Part shown: piece by piece, positions 17,666-27,455 of the stretch | Numbering within the stretch: position 1 is the stretch's first letter | How the letters are laid out: each line of letters begins with the position of its first letter | From: JAFGXT01 sp963677165 | Lineage (GTDB): Bacteria > Verrucomicrobiota > Lentisphaeria > Victivallales > SZUA-371 | Reading direction: 5' to 3' | DNA length: 64,000 bases | NCBI GenBank assembly: GCA_963677165.2 | Contig: CAXXSX010000001.1 | Location: forward strand, 1,025,543 to 1,089,542 | Program-made: the position numbers and the translations under genes | The notes under the pieces: model-generated | Seen by the model: the letters and a program-made list of their open reading frames with translations, nothing else | Told to the model about the DNA's origin: nothing | Database searches by the model: none

Positions 17666-19554
17666 ATGAAGATTCGCTTGAAGGTCGGTCTCCCCACAGC
17701 TGGTATTGCCGTTGTCCTCTCTGGCCTTTGCCTCTGGTTTGTCCACGACCAGCTGCAGTCTCTTGAGGAAGATGTCATCCAAGACAACCTCGACGGTCGC
17801 GTTGCCCAGGTCCTGACCTCAATAACTCAGGCCAGTGATTCGGCGCTCTCTCAAGCCGCCCTTTTCAGCCTTGAAGAAGATGTCATCGCAGCCTACGAGA
17901 TCGCCCACCAGGGAGATCTCGCTGACGAAAATGATCCCTATCTGCAACAAGCACGTGAGGCCCTAAGAGCCAAACTTGGCGATACCATGAAGGGCCATAA
18001 GCTCAACGTCGGAAGCGACTTCAAGATCCACTTTCACCTGCCCAGTGTTCGAAGCCTGGCGCGGATGTGGCGCCCAAAACAAGCCAAGCGCAATGGTGAG
18101 TGGGTCGATATTTCTGACGATTTGAGCGCTTTCCGCAATACCGTCGCCGATGTCAATACCAGTAAAGTGCCGATCAAGGGCATCGAGCCAGGGAGAGGTG
18201 GCTTCACCATCCGCGGCCTCGCCCCCATCTCAAATGAAGGAAAGCACTTGGGTTCGGTTGAAGTGCTGCTCCCCTTTACTGAAATCATGCGCCCTTTGGA
18301 GGAGGACGAGAAGCTCAAGGCCCTCCTCTTCATGGATGCCAAGCTCTTGCCGATCACGACCCAAACTCCAAGACGCCGCCAAATACCCAGTCCTCTATGA
18401 GCAATTTGTCCTCATTGCCGGACTGGAAAACGATTCCTTGGCCACCAACCTAGACCGCAATTTCCTCGCCCAAGGCATGGAGAAGCGGGTCATTCAGCAC
18501 GACGACGAGAGCGCTCAAATCGCCTTTCCCATTGAGGATTACTCGGGAAAAACCATCGGGGTGATGGTCCTCTCCCTCGATATCTCTCAGATGAGTTCGA
18601 CCCCTCGCTGGAGTCAACACCTCGGTGCTCATTACGCTAATCGTACTGACTCTGGTGCTCTCTATGATGGGTCTCATACTCATTACCTTCCTTATCCTCA
18701 GGCCTCTCGACAAAACCCTCGTTTTCGCAGCTGAACTTGCCCAAGGAAAAGTCAGGTCGCGCCTCGATCACAAGCAGAACGACGAAATTGGCTCGCTGGT
18801 CTCGGCCCTCAACAATATTGGCGCCAGCTTCTGTACTTCACTCACTGAGGTCGAATCGGTCGCCAGCCGTATCACAGGGCAGAGCGCCGAACTCTCAGAT
18901 GTGGCCGTCGGGGTTTCGGCCAGCGCAGAGGAAGAGTCGGCTTCGATGGAGCAGGTCTCTGCTGCCATTCAGAACATCACCGAAGCCATCGAGCAGACCA
19001 GCAGCAGCGCCGTCGAAACCAGCGGCATTGCCCAGTCCACTACCGAACGCGCTCAGCGAGGTGGCGACGCCGTTGAGAAAACAACCGAGGCGATGAAGCT
19101 CGTTGTCGAGAAGATCGGGGTCATTGAGGAGATCGCCCGGCAAACCAATCTCCTTGCGCTCAATGCTGCCATTGAGGCTGCCCGAGCCGGAGAACATGGC
19201 CGAGGATTCGCGGTGGTCGCCGGTGAGGTGCGCAAGCTCGCCGAGCGCAGCGGCGAGGCTGCCAATGAAATTCAGTCCATCTCCAGCCAGAGCATGATGG
19301 TCGCTGGGCGCGCAGGTGAAGAAATCAGCGCGATGTTGCCGATGATTAACAAAACCCTGGCCTTGGTCCAGGACATCGCCCAGCAAAGCCGCGCCCAGCA
19401 TGATCAGCTCGATGAGATCTCCCAAGCCGTCGACCAGATGAATATTGTCTCCCACCAGAATGTGGAGGTCTCTTCTCGGATGTCGGGGAGCGCGGAAGGG
19501 CTGACCAACTTGAGCGAGAATCTCAACCAAACCCTGGCTGCTTTTGAGCTCTAA
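17666..19554 (+). CDS. Methyl-accepting chemotaxis protein (two frameshifts)
   Basis: The frame starts at 17666 (MKIRLKVGLPTAG). It breaks near 18361, where ACGACCCAAACTCC carries one extra C, and continues as KLQDAAKYPVLYEQFVLI. It breaks again near 18601 (ACCCCTCG, one extra C) and continues as LAGVNTSVLITLIVL. Removing two C's restores a 628-residue receptor. It has an N-terminal transmembrane segment, a double-Cache-like sensor (FHLPSVRSLARMWRP, GRGGFTIRGLAPI), a second transmembrane segment near 325-350, HAMP, and a signalling tip IARQTNLLALNAAIEAARAG. It is a paralogue of 11091-13094. Both breaks are in C runs, which suggests sequencing error. Confidence 0.88.
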
Positions 19555-19655
19555 TCCCACACAATAGTCTCAGGAAAAAAATCGCCCCTTCAGCTGCGTC
19601 ACCCTGGCCAGAGGCCAGGGGCCGCGGGGGGTGAGCATCGTTGGGGCAAAGCTGG

Positions 19656-19676
19656 TGTCGCGTTCGAAACCGGGAC
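19656..19676 (+). repeat. GCGTTCGAA intergenic motif, copy 5
   Basis: GTGTCGCGTTCGAAACCGGG lies in the 190-bp gap between the convergent MCP and kinase genes. Confidence 0.55.
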
Positions 19677-19744
19677 ATCACCAGCTCGCATCGCCTCGCA
19701 AGCCCACGATCGCCGCACCCAAACGTGGGGTTGGATGAGCGCTT

Positions 19745-20602
19745 CTACTGGCGCGTCTTGGCCACGGCATCGTGGACCGCAGCCAAGGCCTCTTCGGCGC
19801 TCTGATAGCGCTTCTTGGGGTTGCGCGCCAAGAGCTTGGCGATGACCTTATAGAGCGGCGACTTGGCGATTTCTCTGGGGGGCTTGGCAGGCTTGCCCTG
19901 CATTTGCTTGAAAGCGCGCTCGATGCCTTCACCGGGGAAAGCGGGGGTCGCGGTCATCATCTCGTAGCCCAATACCCCGACGGTGTAGAGGTCAGCCAGA
20001 GGCGAGACAATGCCTTGGCTAAGCAGCTCGGGCGCCATATAGCCAGGGGTGCCGACGCGCTGTCCGGTCATGGTGAGGGCGCGGGCGCGGCTGGGATCGA
20101 GGATTTTGACGAAGCCAAAATCGAGCAGCTTGACCGTGGTCGTCGGCTCCGTCGGCAAGAGGAAGACATTGGAGGGCTTGAGGTCACGGTGGACGATCTC
20201 AGCCTTGTGGGCTTCGGTGAGCGCCGCGAGGATTTGCGCCATCAAGAGGGCCGCTTGTATGGCCCGGCGCGGACGCTCATAGAGGCGCCGCGCGAGGGTT
20301 TCACCGTAGAGCCGCTCCATAACGATGAAGAGGACTCCAGCTTGGGTGTGGCCGCAGGTGAAGGTTCGGACGATATTGGGGTGGCGAAGCTCAAGGGCCA
20401 CCTGGGCCTCTTGCACGAAGCGCTCCGCTGCCGCCTCATCGTAGCGGGCGGCCTCGCTGCTGAGTGCTTTGATGGCGACCGCGTTGCCCTTTTCGTCGCG
20501 CCCTTCATAGACCTCGGCGAAGCCACCGCGGCCGATCATCGCGCCGACGATGATGCCACCCGGTAAGATCCCTCCGTGTCGAATGATTCGCTCTTGCTGC
20601 AT
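19745..20602 (-). CDS. Serine/threonine protein kinase (Hanks type)
   Basis: 285 residues, essentially only a kinase domain. The glycine loop GRGGFAEVY lies at 24-32, catalytic Lys in AIK near 45, HRDLKPSN at 138-145, DFG at 161-163 and GTPGYMAPE at 184-192. No transmembrane segment or sensor domain follows, so this is a soluble kinase of the type common in Myxococcota. HRD plus a full activation segment predicts an active enzyme. Substrates are unknown and no phosphatase lies nearby. Confidence 0.93.
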   Translation of the reverse strand: MQQERIIRHGGILPGGIIVGAMIGRGGFAEVYEGRDEKGNAVAIKALSSEAARYDEAAAERFVQEAQVALELRHPNIVRTFTCGHTQAGVLFIVMERLYGETLARRLYERPRRAIQAALLMAQILAALTEAHKAEIVHRDLKPSNVFLLPTEPTTTVKLLDFGFVKILDPSRARALTMTGQRVGTPGYMAPELLSQGIVSPLADLYTVGVLGYEMMTATPAFPGEGIERAFKQMQGKPAKPPREIAKSPLYKVIAKLLARNPKKRYQSAEEALAAVHDAVAKTRQ

Positions 20603-20754
20603 GCCACTTACCCGTCCTGGGGTTCACCTTGGGAAGCTAAACAATTGCCCAACAAAAGGCGAGCAATCTGAACAAAAGGGGTGGGAGGCTTGGTTTCTTT
20701 GCCTGGTCCGAGGGGGCGGGGGTGGGCCAAGGTGGCTGTGTCTTCCTTGGCTTT

Positions 20755-20798
20755 GGCCTCGGGGGCTGTGCCGCTAGGCGGCAACAGCCCCCGAGGCC
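20755..20798 (-). terminator. Strong hairpin downstream of the cystathionine synthase/lyase gene
   Basis: GGCCTCGGGGGCTGTGCCGC pairs with GCGGCA/ACAGCCCCCGAGGCC: about 20 bp with one bulged A and a TAG loop. It lies 17 bp after the stop of the gene ending at 20815. No long T-run follows on that strand, so efficiency is uncertain, but position and stability fit a terminator. Confidence 0.65.
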
Positions 20799-20814
20799 AG
20801 TAGGCTCTTTTGCA

Positions 20815-21975
20815 TCATGAGAACGCCACATCCAGCGCGTGCTCGAGGTCGGCTTGCAAGTCTTCATGATGTTCGATGCCGACGCTCAGTCTGACGAGTT
20901 GGTCATCGATGCCAAGCTCGGCGCGCTGCTCAGCAGGGATGGAGGCGTGGGTCATGATGGCCGGGTGCTCTATGAGGCTCTCGACGCCACCGAGGCTCTC
21001 GGCCAAAGTGAAGAGCTTGACCGTGGACAGGAAGCGTCGAGCGTTCTCCAAGTCGCCAGTGAGCTTGATGGTGATCATGCCACCGCCCGCCTTCATTTGG
21101 CGCTGGGCCAAGTCAAATTGGGGATGGGACTCGAGGCCAGGGTAACTGACGCTCTTCACCCGGGGGTGGGCTTCGAGGAAGGTGGCGATCTTGGCGGCGT
21201 TGTCGCAATGGCGCTCCATCCTTAGGGCCAAGGTCTTGAGGCCTCTGAGGGTGAGCCAAGAGTCAAAGGGCCCAGGGGTGCCGCCAGCGGCATTTTGTTG
21301 GAAAGCGATGCGCTCAGCCAGCCGACTGTCGCGGGTAATGACGGCGCCCCCGACGACATCGCTGTGGCCGCCGATATATTTGGTGGTGGAGTGAACGACG
21401 AGGTCGGCGCCGAGCTCAAGGGGCTGCTGCAAATAGGGAGTGGCGAAGGTGTTGTCGACCGCGACCAGGATCCCTTTGGCATGGGCACGCTCAGTCAAAG
21501 CGACGATATCAACCAGCTGCAGCAAGGGGTTGGTGGGGGTTTCAAGCCAGAGCAACTTGGTCTCGTCGCTGACGACCTCATCGAGGGCATCGGGCTTGCG
21601 CAGATCAGCGTATTTGAAGTGAATGCCATGACGGCGCCAGACCTTGTCAAAGAGCCTGAAGGTGCCACCGTACATGTCCTTCATGGCGACGACCTCGTCG
21701 CCAGCGTCAAGGGTAGAAATGACGGCGTTGGTGGCGGCCAGTCCCGAGGCAAAGCAGAGCCCGTGCTTGCCGAGCTCACAAGCGGCGAGGGCTTCTTGGA
21801 GGGCGTCGCGGGTGGGGTTGGAGGTGCGGGTGTATTCGTGGCCGAGGTGTTGGCCAGGGCTGGGCTGGGCAAAAGTCGAGGTTTGGTAAATGGGGACGAT
21901 GACCGCGCCGGTCTTTTCTTCAGGTTCTTGGCCAGAGTGGATGGCGCGGGTCTCGAAGTGATGTTGTTCTTTCAT
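20815..21975 (-). CDS. Cystathionine gamma-synthase/beta-lyase family PLP enzyme
   Basis: 386 residues, Cys/Met-metabolism PLP family. It shows ETRAIHSGQEPEEKTGAVIV, YTRTSNPTRDALQEALA, SGLAATNAVISTLDAGDEV, LETPTNPLLQLVDI and the PLP-lysine motif HSTTKYIGGHSDVVGG. The C-terminus ESLGGVESLIEHPAIMTHAS is typical of MetB and cystathionine gamma-lyase rather than MetC, but the exact reaction (synthase or lyase) cannot be fixed by eye. It acts in transsulfuration in the cytoplasm. It is a single-gene unit with a strong hairpin behind it. Confidence 0.88.
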   Translation of the reverse strand: MKEQHHFETRAIHSGQEPEEKTGAVIVPIYQTSTFAQPSPGQHLGHEYTRTSNPTRDALQEALAACELGKHGLCFASGLAATNAVISTLDAGDEVVAMKDMYGGTFRLFDKVWRRHGIHFKYADLRKPDALDEVVSDETKLLWLETPTNPLLQLVDIVALTERAHAKGILVAVDNTFATPYLQQPLELGADLVVHSTTKYIGGHSDVVGGAVITRDSRLAERIAFQQNAAGGTPGPFDSWLTLRGLKTLALRMERHCDNAAKIATFLEAHPRVKSVSYPGLESHPQFDLAQRQMKAGGGMITIKLTGDLENARRFLSTVKLFTLAESLGGVESLIEHPAIMTHASIPAEQRAELGIDDQLVRLSVGIEHHEDLQADLEHALDVAFS

Positions 21976-22127
21976 CGCATTCCTGTAGGGAAAACTTCGT
22001 GTTGGGTTACTTGGTGTTTTGGCAAGTCATGGAGCCAAAGGGCGCTGAACTGCAAGCCAAGGCATCTTTCATAGTGCCCGCAGGCGAGCTTGGCTAGCGC
22101 AAGGCCCCCAATGACCAAGAGGAGTGG

Positions 22128-23369
22128 CTACTTTCGCCCACAGTGCTTGCTGCTGTTGCGACAGGCCTGCTCGTAGTAATAAGCCGCCAGATCAGCATTG
22201 GCGCCGATGTCTTCCCCCCTCTCGTAGAGGATGGAGAGCCGGTTGCAGCTCTCGCCGTGCCTGCTTGAGCAGGCTCGGTCGAGGAGGGTGACCGCGAAGT
22301 CTGGATCAGCATTGACCCCACGGCCATTGACGATGCGATTGGCTGCGAAATAGCAGCTATCGATAACGCCACTGTCACAAGCCTTGAGCCAGTAGTCGAC
22401 AGCCTTGCTCACATCTTTGTCGACACCCGTGCCGTTGAAATGGAGATTGCCGAGCTCATGGCAGGAGAGAGGCACGGCTGGGCAGCTCTTCTCCAAGAGC
22501 ACTGCAGCTTGCTCTTCATCATGCTCAATGACACCGCTGCCGCTGGAAACCATCGCTCGAGCGAGGTCATAGCAAGCCCATTCATCATCCGCATCACAGC
22601 GCGTGGCGGCCATTGCGAGTTCTTCATCGGCCACTTGCTCACGGCTGTTGAGGAGCAGACCGCAAGATTTGTCCTCCTTGAGTTCGCAAGCCTTGCGGCG
22701 AAATTTTCTAACAAGTTCCGTGTTTTGTGTCAGGTTGATGCCATGCTCGTAGTCATAGGCGAGGTCTTTACAAGCCCAGCTCAGGCCATGATCGCAGCTC
22801 TCAACCAACAGCCCATAGGCCAAGGTAATATCACCCAATGCCGAACCATAGCCACTGCGGATCATGCGTGAAGTCAGCTGGCAGCTCTCCAAATCCCCCG
22901 CCTCGCACCATTCCATAGTCAGGGCCGTAGCATCCTCGGCGGTGAAATCGCTGGGCCAGGTGCCAGTGTGGCGACAGGCAAAGGGCTCGTGTTGTTGACA
23001 TGTCTCCTCAAAGAGAGTGGCCGCTCGGGGCTCGTCTCTCTTGACGCCTTGGCCATTGTTGTAGAGCCAAGCAAGTCCGGTGCAAGCACGCAAGTGACCC
23101 TCATCACAAGCTTGCTGATAGAGTTCAGCAGCGGTGACAAAGTCCAAGGCGACCCCAAGCCCATAGTCAAGTAAATAGGCCTGCCAATAACAACTCTGGA
23201 CATCGCCATCTTGGCAGGCTGTAGCACAAGCCTCTAGACGCTCAGTGCCGACAATCCCCCAATCTTCACATTTTTGCTTTGCTTCCTCAGCGAAAGCTGA
23301 GGCCACGCTCAGGCAAACGAACGCAGCCGCAAAAGTTAAAACCAAGACAGGCAGACGAAGGGATCTCAT
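22128..23369 (-). CDS. Exported Sel1-like repeat protein, Cys-rich
   Basis: 413 residues with a signal peptide (MRSLRLPVLVLTFAAAFVCL, cleavage near AFAEE). It has about nine Sel1/Hcp-like helical repeats, several with the pattern AxxLYxxGxGVxxD and a Cys at each end (for example LYQQACDEGHLRACTGLAWL and YWLKACDSGVIDSCYFAANR). Repeated Cys pairs suggest disulfides, as in Hcp proteins. It is likely a periplasmic protein-binding scaffold. Its start overlaps the stop of the methyltransferase gene upstream by four bases. Confidence 0.88.
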   Translation of the reverse strand: MRSLRLPVLVLTFAAAFVCLSVASAFAEEAKQKCEDWGIVGTERLEACATACQDGDVQSCYWQAYLLDYGLGVALDFVTAAELYQQACDEGHLRACTGLAWLYNNGQGVKRDEPRAATLFEETCQQHEPFACRHTGTWPSDFTAEDATALTMEWCEAGDLESCQLTSRMIRSGYGSALGDITLAYGLLVESCDHGLSWACKDLAYDYEHGINLTQNTELVRKFRRKACELKEDKSCGLLLNSREQVADEELAMAATRCDADDEWACYDLARAMVSSGSGVIEHDEEQAAVLLEKSCPAVPLSCHELGNLHFNGTGVDKDVSKAVDYWLKACDSGVIDSCYFAANRIVNGRGVNADPDFAVTLLDRACSSRHGESCNRLSILYERGEDIGANADLAAYYYEQACRNSSKHCGRK

Positions 23370-24537
23370 AAGGGCTCCACGGTTGCGGCCACCCGGCTGC
23401 CGGCGGCGGGGCTAAAGGTATAGTTCAGATGAAGTATCTGCCCTGGGACAAGCTCACTTGAGCTTGGCAAAAGCCAGAGTGGGTTCTTCCAGCTGCAACT
23501 TGGGGGCGCCGTCCCAGGTCGCGTCGAATATCGATAGCCAGGAGCTACCTCTATCTCGAAGTAGAGCAGCACCCCATTGAAGCTGCCTGCTTCTGTGACC
23601 TGGGTTTGGACTTGAGCCGAAAGCTGCGCGCTCTGTAGCGTGGCAAAGTCGACCTCCTGCAGCAGGGTAGCAGGGGCCAAGCGCGGCCACCAGATCACAT
23701 CCGAAGGCGCGACGAAGACCCACTGCGCGGCGAGCCAGCGCGGATCCTGCAAGGGATTAAAATCAAAGCCATACCATTGCTGCCAGCGAGCCGTCGCTTG
23801 TGGGGCAAAGGCCAGAGACTGGAGGATGTCGATGGGCACGCTCACTGGTAGCGCATAGAGGCGCAACCCTGCAGGTAGAATCCTGGCCCCTGGCTTGAGC
23901 AAGCGCGCCTTGGCATCAAGCACGGTCTCAAGAATACCCTCGGCGAAGGGATCGTGCCCCACGGTCTCCGTGACCAAAAGATCGCCTGCTCCTCAAGCTC
24001 GACCGCGCTGGACCATGCTCGATGAAGCGCGATCTTTTCAGCCACACCATTGGCTTCAAAGAGCGCGCTGGCGATCTCAGCGAGGTCGCTGACCTCAATG
24101 GAGCTCACCTTCTTTGCCCCAAGCTTGGCAGCCGCGAGGCTCAAAACACCATTGCCAGTGCCAATATCGAGGACATGATCTCCATCCTCGATGACCGCCG
24201 CCAATGCCTCCAGGAAGATCTCAGTGCGCTCGCGATCATCCAACATCCGAGCTTGATTGGCGAGCACAGCGAAGCCCGCTTGCCAGCTCCCTTCTACTTG
24301 CCCCTCCAGCTGGACCACACCAGCTCGCAGCAAGCGCTGGACTCTAGCGTCGAGCTCTTCTGCGCTTACTGACAACACATTCGCGAGCGCATCGAGACTC
24401 TGGGGCGCACCGAGCGCATCAATAAGCAACAGGTCTTGAGGTGAGAGTGGGGTCGAGTTGCCGTCGACCCAACAGACCAGCTCGGGTCCCTGCCACAACA
24501 ACCGCAGCGCCGATCGGCGCTTATATCTCTGACACAT
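23366..24537 (-). CDS. PRMT-like class I methyltransferase (one frameshift)
   Basis: Two overlapping frames make one protein. The N-terminal part has a winged-helix-like region (LSPQDLLLIDALGAPQSLDA, about 30-80) and SAM motif I VLDIGTGNGVLSLAAAKLGA. At about 23985 a G is missing. The continuing frame gives ADLLVTETVGHDPFAEGILE, the double-E-type loop of protein arginine methyltransferases, followed by the beta-barrel half (PAGLRLYALPVSVPIDILQS). It is probably a protein methyltransferase acting on an unknown target. It is translationally coupled to the Sel1-repeat gene. The broken frame is best explained by an indel. Confidence 0.75.
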
Positions 24538-24668
24538 CTTCGCCTCCTGGCTGTCCCGAGACGAGCAGAGAAGAAAGCGCTCGCCCTCAAGGCCAGCACT
24601 TGGTACCCAAAGGGAGTCGCCAATGTTATCTTCTCTGCCATGTGCTTGGCCACCATGGAAGGTCCGAA

Positions 24669-26798
24669 ATGGAAGAAGCAGCTTATTTGAAGCTCAAACG
24701 ACTCACAGAATTGGGGGACCGGGGAGCCGCCCAACAACTCCTCGAAGAAGGGCGCCGCCTCGGCGATCGGGAAGCCGTTGCGATGGCAACGGCCCTACTT
24801 GGCCCTCACAGCTCTGCCCGTCGCTATACCCTCAAGCGGCGCCGCAAAAACCCACGAGCCCAAGAGCTCCTGGCTCAGCTCAACCCCGAGCAGCGAGCGG
24901 TGGTCCAAGCCGGCAGCGGCCCCCTCTTGGTGATCGCAGGGGCTGGGAGCGGCAAAACCCGCACCCTCACCTTCCGCGTCGCGCACCTCCTTGAGATGGG
25001 GGTCTCACCCCAAGCCATCTTACTCTTGACCTTCACCAACAAGGCGGCCCGGGAGATGATCGAGCGGGTCAGCGGCTTGATCGGGCCAGCGGCAACCCAA
25101 CTCTGGGGCGGCACCTTTCACCACATCGCCCACCGACTCTTGCGGCGCCACGCGCAGCTCTTGGGCTACCCAGAGAGCTTCACGGTCATGGATGGTGAAG
25201 ATGTCAGCACCCTCATGGGGGTCTGCACCGCCGACGTCGGCGTTGACCGCAAGCGCTCGCGCTTTCCCATCAAAGACCTGCCCAGGCTGATCTCATTCAG
25301 CATCAATACTGGCCGCTCTTTGGAGCAAGTCGTCGAAGAAAAATCCCCTCATTTCAAGCGGTTTCTCCCTGCCTTCACCGCGGTCGCCAAGCGCTACCGA
25401 GAGCGCAAGCAGGCCATGGGCCTGATGGACTTCGATGATCTCCTCATTAACTGGCAGCGACTCTTTAACGAGCACCCCGAGATCGCCCAGCGCTACTCCG
25501 CGCGCTTTGAGCATGTCTTGGTCGACGAATACCAAGACACCAACTTCATCCAGAGCCAAATCGTCGACCTCTGCGTCAAGCACCACCGCAACCTCATGGT
25601 GGTTGGCGACGATTGCCAGTCGATCTACAGCTTCAGAGGCGCTAACTTCGCCAATATTCTGCGCTTCCCCGAGCGCTATCCTGAGGCCAAGCGCTTCATG
25701 CTCGAACAAAATTACCGCTCCACACCAGAAGTCCTGGCCCTGGCGAACCTCTCCATCACCTTCAACCACTCGCGCTTTGAGAAAGCCCTCCGGACCGAGC
25801 GCGCCTCGGGCATGCTGCCCGTCGTCATCCCCTGCCGGGACATGAACCAACAGGCTGAGTTCGTCACCGAGCGCGTCCTAGAGCTCAATGAAACCGGCGT
25901 CCCACTCAAAAGAATCGCCATCCTCTATCGCGCCCACTACCAATCCATCGAATTGCAAGCCGAGCTCACCCGTGCAGGGGTCCCCTACAGCATCCGCTCA
26001 GGCCTGCGCTTCTTTGAGCAAGCCCATATCAAAGATGTCCTCGCGATCCTGCGCTTTGTCTTCAACCCCAGAGACGAGCTCAGCTTCTCTCGCGCCCTCA
26101 AGCTGCTGCCAGGCGTCGGTGACAAGAGCACCCAGAAGCTCTGGCGCGAGCTCAAGCAGGCCCCAAACCCCCTTCAAGAGCTGCTCAAAGACGCCGTCAA
26201 GCTCGGCGGCCGAGCCAGCAAATCGCTCGCTCGTTTCAAGACCCTCTTGCGGCAACTCAGCCAGTCGTCAATGCAACAATTGCCTGGCTCACAGATCGGC
26301 GCCATCCTCGATGGCGACTACAAAGACTACCTCGAGGCCACCTTCGCCAATGCCGACCTGCGCCTCTCCGACCTCGAGCAGCTCGCCAGCTACGCCGCCC
26401 AATTTGAAAGCCTCGAGGCCTTCCTCAGCGAGCTGGCCTTGGTCAACAACCTGACCGGCGAAGATATGGTCGAGGGAGGGGCCCCCGAGGATCACCTGAT
26501 CCTGACCACGGTCCACCAGGCCAAAGGCCTGGAGTGGCCCCATGTCTTCGTCACCTCCCTGTGGGATGGCGGCTTCCCCTCGGCGGCTGGGCAGCGCGAT
26601 CAGGAGAGCATCGAAGAAGAGCGCCGCCTCTTCTATGTCGCCACCACCCGAGCCATGGACGAGCTCTATCTCAGCTACCCGCTCTCGCGCCGCGACCGCG
26701 ATGGCTGGCACCGGGTCCAACGCCCCAGCCTCTTCCTCGAAGAATTGACGGATACTCAGCCCCCCCTCTTCGAGCGCTGGACCATTGACGCCTACTGA
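24669..26798 (+). CDS. UvrD/PcrA/Rep-type superfamily 1 DNA helicase
   Basis: 709 residues from the ATG at 24669, chosen because GGAAGG precedes it and the extra upstream codons are non-homologous. It shows Q motif LNPEQRAVV, Walker A GAGSGKT (91-97), motif Ia LLTFTNKAAREM, DExx motif VDEYQDTN, motif III GDDCQSIYSFRGA, motif IV QNYRST, motif V TTVHQAKGLEWPHVFV and motif VI RRLFYVATTRA. It is a 3'-5' helicase in repair or replication restart. Length is close to UvrD/PcrA, with an extra Arg/Lys-rich N-terminus of about 60 residues. It is divergent from the PRMT gene. Confidence 0.93.
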   Translation: MEEAAYLKLKRLTELGDRGAAQQLLEEGRRLGDREAVAMATALLGPHSSARRYTLKRRRKNPRAQELLAQLNPEQRAVVQAGSGPLLVIAGAGSGKTRTLTFRVAHLLEMGVSPQAILLLTFTNKAAREMIERVSGLIGPAATQLWGGTFHHIAHRLLRRHAQLLGYPESFTVMDGEDVSTLMGVCTADVGVDRKRSRFPIKDLPRLISFSINTGRSLEQVVEEKSPHFKRFLPAFTAVAKRYRERKQAMGLMDFDDLLINWQRLFNEHPEIAQRYSARFEHVLVDEYQDTNFIQSQIVDLCVKHHRNLMVVGDDCQSIYSFRGANFANILRFPERYPEAKRFMLEQNYRSTPEVLALANLSITFNHSRFEKALRTERASGMLPVVIPCRDMNQQAEFVTERVLELNETGVPLKRIAILYRAHYQSIELQAELTRAGVPYSIRSGLRFFEQAHIKDVLAILRFVFNPRDELSFSRALKLLPGVGDKSTQKLWRELKQAPNPLQELLKDAVKLGGRASKSLARFKTLLRQLSQSSMQQLPGSQIGAILDGDYKDYLEATFANADLRLSDLEQLASYAAQFESLEAFLSELALVNNLTGEDMVEGGAPEDHLILTTVHQAKGLEWPHVFVTSLWDGGFPSAAGQRDQESIEEERRLFYVATTRAMDELYLSYPLSRRDRDGWHRVQRPSLFLEELTDTQPPLFERWTIDAY

Positions 26799-26861
26799 TG
26801 CACTGGGCATAGCATAAGCTCATCGCTAGTCCACTTGCGCACTCAATGCCAAGGAGAACCC

Positions 26862-27386
26862 ATGCTCTACAAAGCTCCCATTGTCTTTCTTCTCTTCCTC
26901 TTCACCTTCTTCGCCGCCGCTGAGCTCGAAGCCCACCCCAAAAAGAACGGCCCCTTTGGCCTCGGCCTCATCCTCTATGAGCCTACCGGGCTCTCGGGCA
27001 AGTACTTCTTCACCAGCGACCAAGCCCTCGACTTCCACCTTGGCTTGGATGGCATTGGCAACGATCACGGCGACGAGCTGGGCTTCTATGTCGACTACCT
27101 CTTTCACTTCGATATGGGCGTCAACACCCGCTATTTCTCCATGCCCCTCTACCTCGGCCCCGGTGGCGCCCTGATCTTCGATGACGATGACCGCTACTGC
27201 ACCAAGTGGGAGTGCTACGAGCGCGACGACGATCTCTACCTCATGGCCCGCATGCCCTTGGGACTGAGTTTCCTCTTCACCCGCTTTGGTGGCGAAGCCT
27301 TCATTGAGCTGGCCCTGCAAATGCTCATCATCCCCGATATCGATCTGGATCTCGACGCCGCCCTCGGCTTCCGGTACTACTTCTGA
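26862..27386 (+). CDS. Small exported protein, possible outer-membrane beta-barrel
   Basis: 174 residues. AAGGAG precedes the ATG. A signal peptide (MLYKAPIVFLLFLFTFFAAA, then ELEAHP) is followed by alternating strands rich in Gly, Asp and aromatics (GLGLILYEPTGLSGKYFFT, LGFYVDYLFHFDMG), and the protein ends in an aromatic (GFRYYF), as outer-membrane barrels do. It is probably an 8-stranded barrel. Function unknown. Also seen: an Asp-rich loop with two Cys (DDDDRYCTKWECYERDDD). Confidence 0.7.
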   Translation: MLYKAPIVFLLFLFTFFAAAELEAHPKKNGPFGLGLILYEPTGLSGKYFFTSDQALDFHLGLDGIGNDHGDELGFYVDYLFHFDMGVNTRYFSMPLYLGPGGALIFDDDDRYCTKWECYERDDDLYLMARMPLGLSFLFTRFGGEAFIELALQMLIIPDIDLDLDAALGFRYYF

Positions 27387-27455
27387 GCCAATTGTCTTGA
27401 CGCCCCCGAGCGACAGACCTCTTTTCCCTCTGAGCATTGTCAAAGGAGTATCACT

